From the NCBI GenBank assembly GCA_002286855.1, contig NRSV01000019.1, positions 127,389 through 191,388 on the forward strand: a stretch of DNA of 64,000 nt, written 5' to 3'. The position numbers and the translations under genes are program-made. Every line of letters starts with the position of its first letter. The stretch's first letter is position 1. Positions 22,297-33,140 of the stretch are shown one piece after another. The notes under the pieces were generated by a model, which had not been told where the DNA came from, ran no database searches, and was given only the letters and a program-made list of their open reading frames with translations. Source of the stretch: Bipolaris cookei. Taxonomy: Eukaryota > Ascomycota > Dothideomycetes > Pleosporales > Pleosporaceae.

Positions 22297-23786
22297 TTAA
22301 TCTGGTACCGCTTTCAACTTCTCTCGTATTTTCACCATGAAATCATCTTTCGCCCACTTCAAAATTCGAGTGAGGCAGGACACCAGCTCCCGCACGTGGG
22401 GTGCGTGTGTTGTGCGCCACGTCCGAATATTGTGCATATGAATCGCCTCTCCAAGTTTGAAATGCACCCACAACTCATGTACTGGACCCTCGGTCGTAAT
22501 AGAGAAACAGAGTGGTGGTTCTGTTGGCGATGCGGATCCTGCGGGCAGTCCGGCCTGATTCTCAAGGTCATCCAGTATCTTTAGCATACAAGCGGCACCA
22601 ACAGCAGCTTGATTCTGTGCAGCCACCAGACCCCCACTCAGGCTTAAACCCTTCGTCTCTGCAATTAGAAAGGGAAAACGCAAGCCCATGGCAGCCGTAT
22701 GCGGGTCGCTCAGTATCGATCCAAAGCTTTGATGTTTGGCCAACCGAACTCGATACGTTGGCTCAAAATTCCTGTCTTCAAGCCCTACTACAATGTCCGG
22801 CTTTGGTGTTGAGATGTAGAACGGGTCAGCAGCTTCGCTGCTGGTCGTGTAAGCGATGGAAGGTGTGTACGGTTGCAGTGAAGGCACTGGCCCGGGAAAC
22901 CCGGGAGCTGATTGTGAATCGAAGCTGGGGAGCACAGATTGCGGCTGCGGAAAGCGCGGTGTTGACGTGCCGCTTTCGTCGTCGGATTGGGCCACGCCAG
23001 GCGGCGAGGGCTTGAGGTCGGCGTTCCAGACTGGAGGGAATATTAGCATCTCGGAACAATGTTTTAGACACCGTCTGCGAACTTACGCTTCTCTGATGTA
23101 TGGCATTGGAAGTTGTCCCGTGCTAAGTCGCCCATAAGGCTGAACAAACTGGCTTTCCAGTCCCCTTCAAGCGAACAACTTCTTGCGTTATAACGCGATT
23201 GATCTAAGAATCTTTTCACATAGGTCGCCTGCTGCGATTCGTCTTTCGTCGTGCCAATGATGCCCTCTAAAGTGTCCACTTCTAATATATACTGCACTTT
23301 GTGTTCGACATCATGCGGAAGTTCAACTAGGTCGTCAATGAAGACTCCAGCGTAAGACATATTCTGGTTACGGTACGTTTGTGGCGACGTTCGCTTGCTA
23401 GGGCTAGGCGTTCGAGATACACGTGCAGAACGTTTAGAGGAACGTCTTCCACGGCTGGACGAAACAGATCCGCTTCGTGGTGTTGGTGGTGCCATCGTGT
23501 CAGCCTCGCAGCTTATGACCCAGTGTGCTATTGACGCAGTTTTCTCATCTGGCTTATCTGACACAGGCTGGTGTGTGTTCTTGAGCGCGTCTTCGGTGCG
23601 TGCGAATGATTCTGAGGATGCATGTGATGACTGTGTCGCTGGGTTTGATACTTTCGATGGATGCGAATGGGGCGGAGATGTGCGGCGCGTGTCGGGGTTG
23701 GCAGGTCGTAGTTTGCGACGCTTCGAAATATGGCTGGGACATCGTGATTGCTGCACAGTTTCGACATCTGATATTGAGTGCTTCAT
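22297..23786 (-). CDS. Fungal PD-(D/E)XK nuclease-like protein
   Basis: Exons 23786-23087 and 23030-22297 (56-bp intron with GTAAGT donor); 477 aa. The N-terminal ~150 residues are disordered, Ser/Pro/Arg-rich. The C-terminal half has PDIVVGL (Asp about residue 312) and, ~45 residues later, FLIAETKG (Glu 358, Lys 360), fitting a PD-(D/E)XK active site. The family-typical SGGLVAAQNQAAVGAACML and FSITTEGPVHELWVHF follow. These proteins are numerous, variable and often next to transposons in fungi; a nuclease role is inferred from fold only. The gene appears intact. Confidence 0.7.
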
Positions 23787-24388
23787 ACCTAAAAGTAAGT
23801 CGTGAAGTATTATAGACTTATCAGGTTATGCAAGCTCGCCGTTAAGGGTAGCAGCTCCTGTTGTTGATGTTTTAAGGACCATAACAACCGGGAAAATCTC
23901 GGGCATTAGAGGTCGGTGCGGGGGCGGGTAACTGGGCATATCGGGTCACGAGAAGCTTGGCTCTCGTCAGCCCCACGAGCACTCAACAACCTATAGTATA
24001 GCTGCGCTACAAATCGTTTGCTACTACATCACAATATCAAGGCCTTCTAGTACGTCTTAGGTGCGAGGCACTGAGCCCAGTGTATGTTCCGCTTACCCTA
24101 TACCACCAGCGCGACTTACGATATCCGTGCTAAGCTGCATTCGCGTCTCTTCGTGTAGCGCCGCGCGGTCAATAAAGCCTAGTTAGCCGTATCATTAGCC
24201 CTATACCTCCATTTTCTACTGGATCAGTTTGTTGATGCATCTGTAGAATTATTAATTGTCATCATTGTCTTGTTGACCACTCAGATTTCATCACTTTGAT
24301 CTTGTTCAACTCTCCTTCCACTCAACCTAATTAGAACGAGCATTTTCCAGAGAAAAGGTGGCTATTAGAATCAAATCTGTAAAGGATT
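23787..24388. other. Intergenic between divergent genes
   Basis: No coding frame; probably the promoters of the minus-strand gene at 23786 and the plus-strand bZIP-like gene at 24389. Confidence 0.4.
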
Positions 24389-25048
24389 ATGAAATCGACA
24401 ACCGCCCAACTTGCACGGAAAAGAGAAAGGAACCGTGAGAGTCAGCGAAGGTCGCGCCAGAAAGTTAAAGATCAGATTGATGCTTTTGAACGACAGGTTC
24501 GGGATCGAGTGTTCAAACTTAGAGTGTCTTATTAACAGATTTAGAACAGAGCTTGAGCTAGATAACAGGTCGCTGCAGAAGCGGCTGCTACGTGCACTAG
24601 CAGCTATAGAAGTGTTCGAAAAGGGTGCGAGTCTACACCAAAACTCTATCTTTAAGCAGAAAGTGCACATCTAACCTATATAGCCCTGTGTCGATGTAAA
24701 GCAAAAGCAGAGGTCTCAAGAGATACCAACTCACATACGCCACGTACTTCAAGTAATGCTTCGGTATCTGATCACGACCTATCAACCCTAGCGTCGTATA
24801 TGAACCACAGCTTATCAAATATATGTGCCTTGTCACCCTTGACTTACAGACAAAGTTCTTTCCACATGCATGACCGTCCTGATGTAGGTAGCACATACGA
24901 AAGGAAAGCTGAGCTGGAAAACAACTGGGAGTACAGCTCCCTACACTTATCACCGGACATGACTGAGGCAATGGACATCCCGTTTGAAGGTTTGGAGACA
25001 ACATCATTTCCAACGCGACAAGTCGGTGAAGGTGGCTCGATAGCGTAG
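24389..25048 (+). pseudogene. bZIP transcription-factor-like gene, frame interrupted
   Basis: The first frame (24389-24535) encodes a bZIP basic region, ARKRERNRESQRRSRQKV, and the start of a coiled segment, then a TAA. A second frame (to 24674) continues with a heptad-like FRTELELDNRSLQKRLLRAL. A third (about 24705-25048) encodes a Ser-rich tail ending GEGGSIA. Short introns could connect them (for example a weak GT..AACAG ending at 24537), but no donor is strong, so either splicing is unusual or the gene carries frameshifts. A DNA-binding regulator is the family role; no target can be inferred. Confidence 0.5.
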
Positions 25049-25276
25049 TGTTTATAGTGCACTTAGCAAAAGCACAAAGCCAGTAGTGTCGTCATTAGAG
25101 AGCTTGATCATGTTTTCTCGACGTTCCGTCAAGCCCTCCCAACAAGCAGCCGCAAGAAAATGTGAGGTAGGAACTAGCTGATAGAATTGTTGGAAGAACT
25201 AGTTATTACAGAGTTTAAGAATTTCTACGTGCTTTTTTCCTAGCGCGATGTGCATCGTCATTAGGGTCGTAGGTAC

Positions 25277-25785
25277 TATCCCTCCACGTGTGGCGGAAAA
25301 CCCTGTATGCCGGCATGCCGATGATGCTCCCACCTCAACAAACGCAACCCTAGCCTAGAGGCCTAGCGATTCTCGGGATAGAGACCTCGACCGTGATGCT
25401 TTCTCTGCGTTGCGTATTTTTTAGCAATAAGTTACTATGTCGCTAGCAATACCGCGTTTTGCTGCCAGCATGCACGAGAACCCAGCCTCGGCCAGCCCTG
25501 GAAGTGCTAGAGAGTTTGCGTATATATCTTAGAATCTGTAAGGATATACATGTATATGTACGAAGAGCCTATCCCGAGCGAAGCACTATAGTACCTTATA
25601 TTATGGCGCTGTAGTGCGGGTTCTATTGTAGGACTAACGACTTATTGCGCTAGCTGTAGATCGTATAGAAAAGCCGAAAGCATACTAGCGGTAATCTATG
25701 AGCGCTGGTACAGAATCTGTCCTTTAACTGGCGTAGCGTGAGTAGGACCGCCTGGCCGCCGGCTCGGCACAAGCATGACTCGCTC
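25277..25785 (+). repeat. Left arm of the long inverted repeat
   Basis: Shared landmarks with the right arm, in order: GGCATGCCG, ATGCTCC.ACC.CAACAAA, GGCCTAG, CTCGGG..AGAGACCT, TCTGCGTTG, GCTAGCAATACC, TTTGCTGCCAGCATGCACGA, GAAGTGCTA.AGAGTT.GCG, CTATCCCGAGC, ACTAGCGGTA and AAGCATGACTCGC. Similarity is highest in the first 45 bp and drops inward. The inner limit is approximate. Confidence 0.75.
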
Positions 25786-26119
25786 GAGTTTGAATGCTTG
25801 CTCTGCGCCGTACTTCAAAACTCAATATGCGCCTGTCCCTAAAGCAGATAGTACTAGCATAGAGATGTATCTTAGTCGCGGCAACGCTATAGATACTTAA
25901 TCTAGTGTCTCTCAGTAGAAGAAAGACAATAGACCTAATTTAGTCTTGCGACACAAGCACTTCGGAACAGTGTTCGTAGCATGTACAAGTCCTTGAATAG
26001 TCTTGTCTATAAACTATACTGTATTAAACGCACGCTCTGACTTCTTTTGAGGAGAAAGAGGCTCATTGTTATTGCCCACACTGCTTTGCAAAGCGGTCAA
26101 AAAACCACTCCAGACGCGT

Positions 26120-28831
26120 CTAGCGTAGCCACTTGGCGCTGATCAGCGTGTGAGGGTGCTTGGGCCCAAGCACCTTCTTCCTGCCTTCCAAGGCCCTTTG
26201 ATGCATCGCTACCGCCTCTGCGTACCTACCCTGCCTTGATAGCACCAAACCCATATTGCCAACACTACTAAGAGTGTAAGGATGCTCGGGCCCAAGCGCA
26301 TTCTCATATTCTTGCAGCGCTCGTCGATGCATCGCTTCTGCTTCGCCATACTTGCCCTGCCTTTCTAGTAATATCCCAAGATCATTGACGATAAGGATTG
26401 TGTCAGGATGTCGTCGCCCAAGCACCTTCTCAGATCCCTCTAACGCTCGTCGGTGCATTGCCTCTGCCTCTTCGTACTTGTCCTGGCCCTGTAGTGCAGA
26501 CCCAAGCTGGCTGACGCTAGTGAGCGTGTCGGGGTGCTCTCGCCCCAGCGCATCCTCATAGCCTTTTAACGCCCGTCGATGCATCACTTCTGCTTCGTCG
26601 TGCTTGCCCTGTTTGGAAAGTACCATTCCAAGCTGACTAAGACTAATATTCGTGTGAGGATGCTCTCGCCCAAGCACCTTCTCAGATCCCTCTAACGCTC
26701 GTCGGTGCATTGCCTCTGCCTCTTCGTACTTGCCCTGGCCTAAGAGCACTAACCCAAGCTTGCCAACACAGGCAAGCGTGTCGGGGTGCTCTCGCCCCAG
26801 CGCATCCTCATAGCCTTTTAGCGCCCGTCGATGCATCGCTTCTGCGTCTGCGTACTTGCCTTGCCTCTCCAGCACTGATCCAAGCTCGTCGACGCTTCTA
26901 ATCGTGTCTTGATGCTCTAGTCCCAGCACCCTTTCTAATGCGTACAGCGCTTGTCGATGCATCGCTTCTGCCTCCTTGTACTTACCCTGATTCCATAGTA
27001 CCGACCCAAGGTTATTGATACTAAGCAGGGTGTCAGGATGCTCGTGACCAAGTACCATCTCGAATCCTTGCAGCGCTCGTCGATACATCACTTCTGCTTC
27101 AGCATACTTGCCCTGTCGCTCTAGCACTGACCCAAGGCGGCTGATGCTGATAAACGTGTCTTTGTGCTCTCGTCCAAGCACCTCCTGCCTTACCGTCAAT
27201 GCAATTCTCGCGTTACGCTCTGCATTTGCGTACTCCCCAGTCAGCATCAGATACCACGCAGCGTTGGTCGCAATTGTCGCGCGATCCAGTCTCGCCTTAT
27301 TGTCTGTGTTAATCACGTGGCTAAGCACTTTGGTCGTATGTGGAAATAGAATCCGACAAGCCGCCCATGTTTCGGGTTGTCCGTTTGGGAAAGCCGCAGC
27401 AAGCACCGCTAGTGCTGCTTTGAGCCACACAGTAGCTTGATCGTGGCCCTGCAGCCATTCTCTTGTTGCAAGTTGTACTAAGCTGTGCATCTCGAACGTC
27501 CTCTCGTCTGCGGCAACAGCGACAAGCGAGTAGTCTCGCAGCGTGAAAATATCGTCTTCGAATTCATCGTCAAAACTAGCAGGCGCTACACCGTCGCATA
27601 CTGTCTCGCCATCCTGAATACGGAGCAAAGTTTCAGGTATTTCTTGTCGGTCAAAGAAGCTCATCAGCGACAACAGATCTGCTGCAGACTGTCTTGTGTT
27701 CCGTATGTGGTCGAATGAGATCTGCCACGTAAGGAGGATTGAGTTGCTGGCTGCCTCATCGCGGCGGAGGTGGCCGGCTGCTTGATTTAGTAGGCTGGTC
27801 TTTCTGCTGTCGCTCTTACGGTACTCCGCCAGGTACTGCCGCACTGAGCATCGCGGCGCTCGCTCGCGAATGTATGCCGCCGCCTGCACAAGAGCGAGCG
27901 GCATGTACTCCAGCGCGGCCGCTAGCTCGGCAATGCTGTCGCTTATATTCACCTCGTCTCCAAGCTTCTTATATAGCAGCATATGTGCAGCTGCATCGCG
28001 CATCGGCTCGATTGAGATAACGTCGCTGTCTTCCACGATTTGAATGGCCGCGCGCCTTGTCCGGCTAGTGACGATAACTGAGCCATGCGTGCTTGGAGGC
28101 AGGTATGTGGACAGGCGCTGCTGGAGAGCGCTGCTGCTGCTACTGCCCGTGCCTCCGTTGTCTGCTGGTGATGTTTGGGTGTTGATCGGTAGTGGAGAGA
28201 GAACACCAGCATCATCGGCATTGTCTAGCACTAGCAGCCACCGCCCGTTCTTCGCATCGCGCAGCCAGTCGTGCACCAGCTCAAACACGTCTGCTTGCGG
28301 ATCCTTTCGCCCGCGAGCCTTCACCTGGTTGGCGATCTCCCGGAAGCTCTGCTCGAGTCGCGCTGTATTACTCGCGTGCGCCCAGAACACCCACGTGTCT
28401 GGCGACTGCTCGGCGGTGCGGTAGCAGTGCTCGATGGCCAGCTGCGACTTTCTGTGTCTACGTCAGATGCGACATGCAACATGCGAGCACTACTTCAATG
28501 CTCTTCCGCCAAACCTACCCCACCCCGCCGAGGCCCACCAGCGCGACGCGAGATGCGGGCGCAGCGCATCGTTGGCGGATCTGATCGAGCAGCGTGCCGC
28601 GGTCGACAAAGTCAGGATCGCGGCGGAAGGGCACGAAGCACGAGGGCTGTGGGGGGGTCTCGGGACGCTCTGAAGAGACAGTGCATGGTTAGCGCAGCGC
28701 TGTCAAGGCGGGAGCGGGCACCTACCAGCGGGAACGTGGAAGTGGTTCGCGATAGTGCCAGAGTTGTGTCCCACCTGCGCTCCCTGGTTGCCATGCCCTG
28801 AGAACGTGATGTTGGTGCTAGGGGAAGCCAT
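26120..28831 (-). CDS. NOD-like receptor: N-terminal PP amyloid motif, NB-ARC, TPR repeats (PNT1-like)
   Basis: Exons 28831-28726, 28669-28519 and 28451-26120 give 862 aa; introns are 56 and 67 bp, and the second splits the P-loop. Residues 15-25 (NQGAQVGHNSG) match the RHIM-like pseudo-palindrome NxGxQxGxNxG. The NB-ARC domain has P-loop GLGGVGKS (81-88) and Walker B LLVLD (158-162). Residues ~480-850 are 42-residue TPR units of the type LGREHPDTLxSVxxLGxVLxxQGKYEEAEAMHRRAL. In known fungal systems such receptors oligomerise on ligand binding and template amyloid folding of a partner carrying the same motif, triggering cell death. The partner candidate is the divergent gene 272 bp away. No stop or shift is seen, so the receptor appears intact. 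Confidence 0.88.
26421..26924 (-). repeat. 252-bp duplication of two TPR units inside the NLR gene
   Basis: Sequence from 26421 recurs 252 bp away from 26673 (for example CACCTTCTCAGATCCCTCTA and the following ~55 bp are identical). GTGTCGGGGTGCTCTCGCCC at 26526 likewise recurs at 26778. 252 bp equals 84 codons, exactly two 42-residue TPRs. This indicates a recent duplication or gene conversion in the ligand-sensing part. End limits are approximate. Confidence 0.75.
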
Positions 28832-29103
28832 TGTAGAGAATAATGACCTAGTTTGTGTAGGAGTGAGAGCCTTGCGCTAGCAAACAGCGCTTCTGGCGCG
28901 CGAGGCTGGCTGTGAGGCCGAGTCGTCGCTTCAGCTGAGCGGCTAGCTTGTTCTGCACATGTGCCGAAGAGACCCTCAACCTCTCCTCCCTGCTGCTACT
29001 GCTCAAGAGCTGTGAGCAAGTGCGAAGAAACCCATCACTTCATTATCGCGTTTACTTTTCCACGTCTCCACGATCATTAACGCCCCTACTCCAGCGGCCC
29101 GAC
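28832..29103. promoter_or_regulatory. Shared divergent promoter of the NLR and HeLo genes
   Basis: The 272 bp between the two start codons is the only space for both promoters, so receptor and executioner are probably co-regulated. No specific factor site is claimed. Confidence 0.5.
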
Positions 29104-29898
29104 ATGGCAGAGGCTGCTGGTCTTCTTGTTGGCATCGTCGCCCTCGCTGGCCTCTTCAACAACACAGTCGAGTGCTTCGAGTTCGTTCAGCTCGGCCGCG
29201 CATTCGGAAAGGACTTCCAAACTAGTCAACTCAAATTAGACAATGCGAGACTCCGCCTATCGCGCTGGGGGAAATCTCTAAGTCTAGACGATGATGTCCG
29301 AGATACAGTATCGCTTCAACAGCGCTTTGGGTCGGAGGCAAATGTCAAACATGCTGAAGCCTTGCTAGGCTAGATCGTAGAACTATTCGCGGACGCTGAA
29401 GGAGTATCGAACAAATACAGGAGCCGAGTCTTGCCTCAGGACGGCAGCCTTGCAGTATACGATCCACAGATCGACCTTGATCCAGTGATGGTGAAGCTCC
29501 ATGAGAATATGCGCCAGCTGGCTATCGAACGCCAGAACCGGTCTGGCATACGGCAAAAGGCCAAGTGGGCGTTGTATCAAGAGAAGCAGTTTAGACGACT
29601 GATCGAGGATATCACCGAGTTGGTCAACGGCTTAGAGACTATTTTTCCCGCTGCTCAGCAGACCCAGCGTGAGCTCTGCGACGTCGAAGTGTCCGCTATG
29701 AGAGAAGGTGAAGGCATCTCTGTGTTAAGAGAAATTGCTGCCGCCCAGGACAAATTGCTAGAGCAGGCTATCACGAAGGCTGTGCAAAATGCTGGAGAGT
29801 CCCACCATATTGTGTTCTCGGGCAGTGGAAATACTGGCCTTCAGCTGGGCCACAACTCTGGTACAATGTCAGGGTTCACGTTTGGGAAGGGCAGCTAA
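29104..29898 (+). pseudogene. HeLo-domain cell-death protein with C-terminal PP amyloid motif, one in-frame stop
   Basis: Single exon of 264 codons. The N-terminal half is a HeLo domain (GIVALAGLFNNTVECFEFVQ, then LDNARLRLSRWGKSL). Membrane targeting by HeLo/HeLo-like helices on activation is the known role of this family in heterokaryon incompatibility and NLR-controlled cell death. Residues 243-253 (NTGLQLGHNSG) fit NxGxQxGxNxG and match the motif of the neighbouring NLR, including the shared GHNSGT. A single TAG at 29371-29373 (codon 90) interrupts an otherwise open frame. The stop cannot be removed by a plausible intron and is explicable as one CpA-to-TpA transition. The present allele would give an 89-residue fragment without the motif. 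Confidence 0.8.
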
Positions 29899-29924
29899 AG
29901 CTAGTGATAGGTGGTACAGGACTC

Positions 29925-30433
29925 CGCCTGTCGCGAGTCATGCTTGGCCCTAACCACATGCCTAGCGGTTCTGCCTAAGCTACGTTCGAAGTACAATAAA
30001 CCAGCGTTAGGCTAATAGAATACCGCTAGTCTGCTTCTAGTATTTACATACGCTCGCAGATAGCGCTCTTTGGTATTACACCACTCTTTAAATCTGGACT
30101 TCAACGCCCTAACATATTATATAGTAGCGTACTGCTCGGGATAGACTCTTTATATATATTCATACAGCATCAAAAATTCTGAGATATATACGCGAACTCT
30201 ATAGCACTTCCGAGGCTGACCGAGACATGTCTCTCGTGCATGCTGGCAGCAAATTGTGGTATTGCTAGCCGCACAGTAAATTGTTGCTAAAGATACACAA
30301 CGCAGACGAAACGTTCTTCTTAAGGTCTCTAACCCGAGATTTTCTAGGCCTTTCAGTCAGGGTTGACTTTGTTGTGGTAGGAGCATTACCGGCATGCCGC
30401 CACACAGGGTTTTCCGCCACACGTGGAGGGATA
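29925..30433 (-). repeat. Right arm of the long inverted repeat
   Basis: Reverse-complement counterpart of 25277-25785, carrying the same ordered landmarks. Its inner end begins within about 30 bp of the stop codon of the HeLo gene (29898), so the gene nearly fills the space up to the repeat. Confidence 0.75.
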
Positions 30434-30963
30434 GTACTAGTACTATCTGCCCATCTAACGAGCTTGCCGCTCGTATGCAAGATCCTATGAGTTTGTTGTT
30501 CGGGTGCTTCTTCGTGATGAGAGATCAAGTCCTCCACCTTACTCAAGATATATTTTAGCTGCCCCTTTATGTTTTTCAATTCGTCCAAGAAATCTACCCC
30601 TTCGATATCACTCTCCTCAGGCTTGCGCTCTATATGATTTTTAAGCGCTACTCAATATGTAGGGAGGATAACCTTACTAGCGTTGGTGTGTGAGACTGCC
30701 TCTTTGGTCTCGCACGAGGTGAATTTGCCAGGCTGCTCCTTGCTCTTCTTATCACCAGTCTGCTTGCTTGCAGATGTTGGTTCTGCTAGATCTGAAGCTG
30801 GATAAACGACATCATCTCTGACTGGTAGACAGTTTTGATATCCCTGAGATGTTTAGTAATGATCGTTAATCGTGCAGCATCTATGCATACTTGGTACAAT
30901 GTGTCGTCTGGAATAGTATCTTGGGAACCCATCACTCACTTAGCTTCTCGAGAAGGCACAGGC
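30265..30963 (-). pseudogene. Remnant of an unidentified gene cut by the cassette's right arm
   Basis: Minus-strand pieces: a short frame beginning near 30931 (MGSQDTIPDDTLYQV), a Lys/Ser-rich frame (about 30830-30650) and 30588-30265 (MDELKNIKGQLKYILSKVED, coiled coil). The last piece runs into the inverted repeat, so its C-terminus is probably not original. No family recognised. Confidence 0.3.
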
Positions 30964-32877
30964 TGTATGTTGAGAGAGGAGTAATCTTGTGAGAGGGACT
31001 GAAAGCTCACTATATACCACTAGTTTTGGCTAGACTAGTTAGGTCGTCGGACGTGGTACGCAATGATATCCTAAATCCCCATAGGGGTCAATAGTCCTAT
31101 ATAGCGCGGCGCATACATATTACCTGCATATAGATAAGTATAAACGCATGTAGTCTGTGGGGCGAAGTAATAAAGAGCGGGCACCGGTCACCTATTGGGA
31201 CTTAGTGCTGAGGTGGGAGGAACTGTCGGTTCCTTTTTGAGGCTGACCTATTGACGGCGGTCGTACTATTCCATGGACCCTCTTTAGTACAGTCTCATGC
31301 AGTTGCAGCTTCCGGTTTCGGTAAGCAGGTGACTTCTGATCCCACGCTAAGCCTCTGTCGCTCAGTGGTAGTCTTACCCAAATAGTATCAATTTCGTCAG
31401 CGATGTGTCTTCCAAACTCACAGACCAATCCACCCATCGTACCTGCATGGTTTAACTATTTTTGGATAACTAAGCGTACACCCGGCGGGTCCGTGTCCAG
31501 CGTGGGATGACAATTGGGCTATGTGCGCAAAGCGGAAGCTGCAAGTGCTTGAGAGTGTAACAAAGTCATTTTCGAAATAGAAATTGTTGTACTATACGTC
31601 CTCAAGCGGTGCCTCCTAGACATGAACAGTTTGCTTTGACGACAACCTTAGCTGTTATGATTTGGAGGAAGAGTACGATAGTGCGGTTTATCCGCTCAGA
31701 TGTCCAGAATGCGACACTACGTTTTCGAACCTTTCTGGACTCTTCTAGAGTATAGATAGTGGGTCTTGCGAACAGAGGCTAAACGGCGAGCCGATAGCCA
31801 AGCTTGCGAAGTGGTTGTCAAACAGGCATGCCTAGTAAGCAGATTTAGAAGAGCTATAGCAAGGCTATATTTTAATCAAACAATGGCTACAAAGCAAAAC
31901 TGACGTTATTTGTATTGAACTAGCTACTCCCATTGAGACTATGTACACCATAAAGTAGGATGGAAAACATACTTAGTCTTGCTCCTCTGGGAGGGGCTTA
32001 GAAAGCGCTTGTACTTGGCTTAACGGCTTGGCTCATTGCATCACCACAGCCACAGTTGCCCCTAGCCACGATCTGGAATTATCAAAGTGAAAATACTAAC
32101 TAGCTAGACGAACAGGATAAGTACTACTAAAACTCTATCCTTTGAAAAATCACATGTTCTTGCCGCATTGCCACACAGTAACCATTCCGAAAGTTCGGCG
32201 CAGAACATATAATAACGCCTCTAACTAGCGTATCTCTAGCCAAACTGATGTACGAATTGATGCATCGCCCCTAACTTGAGTTTTCCCTCGCAACCTTCCT
32301 TCTTCTACTATTTCACTGTTTAAAAGTTACTTTCGTCTGCCAATCTGCAAGCGAATGAGTGGCGCAGTCCTCTTATCCAATCACTTATTGGCAGAATAAT
32401 TCGACGCCATATCCGATTGATGTAGAAAGGGAGATGACATGATAACTGTGTAAAAGTACATGCCTGCTAAAAGTTAGATGGCGAGATAAAGGTTCACGGA
32501 GACTCACCATAAAAATGCCTTGTCGTAGTTTGGTGGAAGTGCTTCTATCGGCAAATGAGAAACAAGAGATGAAGATCGCGCCACAAAATTGGCTAGATGC
32601 TGCAGCAGCATTCGCAAAAACGAAAGTATGCAATAATCGCATATATTCTTTGTCACTGTGCTCAGATCCTGAGTTCTTGTGGATCTCTAATTGCTTGTGT
32701 GAGAGTGCCGTAGAGAAAAGCGATGCAACAGCGAAACGAGTTAGCAGTGCTGACTCGTAAGCAAGAGATACTATTTTGCCTCTACTTGCAATTAGACAAC
32801 TTCGGATATCAATTCAGTTCACCTACGTAACAGCGGAAGTAATGTCCAGTATAGTCAAAACCGCTACCAGATGTACC
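30964..32877. other. Gene-free region left of the Gypsy element
   Basis: Only short frames (31192-31437 minus, 32515-32760 plus) without recognisable domains. The five bases before the retrotransposon, GTACC (32873-32877), are its target duplication. Confidence 0.4.
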
Positions 32878-33140
32878 TGTGAGAGGCTGCGCAAAGGTTG
32901 CCGATGCCTGGTAACAAGATTGTATTCGATAGAGAACTGAGCTTCTGAGCTACGTAGCTATCTATATACAGTGCTAGCTGCCCCTGCACAATCGAGTCGA
33001 TAAGACCTAGTCGCTCCGGTTGTCGGTCAGAGCGCACCGAGTCTCGGCGAGACTCGGAGCTCTAGGTGGCATCCGGATTTTAGGAGCAGGCCGAGATTCC
33101 ATCGAGGTACAACACACCAACTAGGCTCTAGCCTATCACA
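32878..33140 (-). repeat. 3' LTR of the Gypsy element
   Basis: Identical to the copy at 38411-38673. On the sense (minus) strand it starts TGTGATAGGC and ends CCTCTCACA. The pol frame ends inside it (stop at 33130-33128). Confidence 0.95.

Larger units (their letters stand above)
25277..30433. mobile_element. 5.2-kb long-TIR cassette enclosing the NLR/HeLo gene pair
   Basis: Both ends read TATCCCTCCACGTGTGGCGG inward and are outward-flanked by GTAC. Inverted similarity continues ~500 bp on each side (see the two arms). Between the arms lie only the NLR (minus) and the HeLo-PP gene (plus). No transposase is found, so if mobile it depends on a partner. Shorter elements with related ends (ATCCCT..ATGGCGGAAAA) occur at 42.4 and 43.0 kb, supporting a transposon family with these termini. 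GTAC could be a 4-bp target duplication or a palindromic extension of the TIR; the sequence alone does not settle this. Confidence 0.6.

Noticed and set aside
25264..25276. GTAC as a proven target duplication of the NLR/HeLo cassette
   Set aside because: GTAC is palindromic and could be part of the inverted repeat itself, so it is mentioned but not called.
26352..28801. Several long plus-strand open frames opposite the NLR gene
   Set aside because: They are antisense to repetitive, GC-rich TPR/NB-ARC coding DNA, have Arg/Ser-rich composition and no family features; they are shadows of the real minus-strand gene.
31192..32760. Two short open frames (31192-31437 minus, 32515-32760 plus)
   Set aside because: Short, without domains, splice context or neighbours that support them; treated as non-coding.
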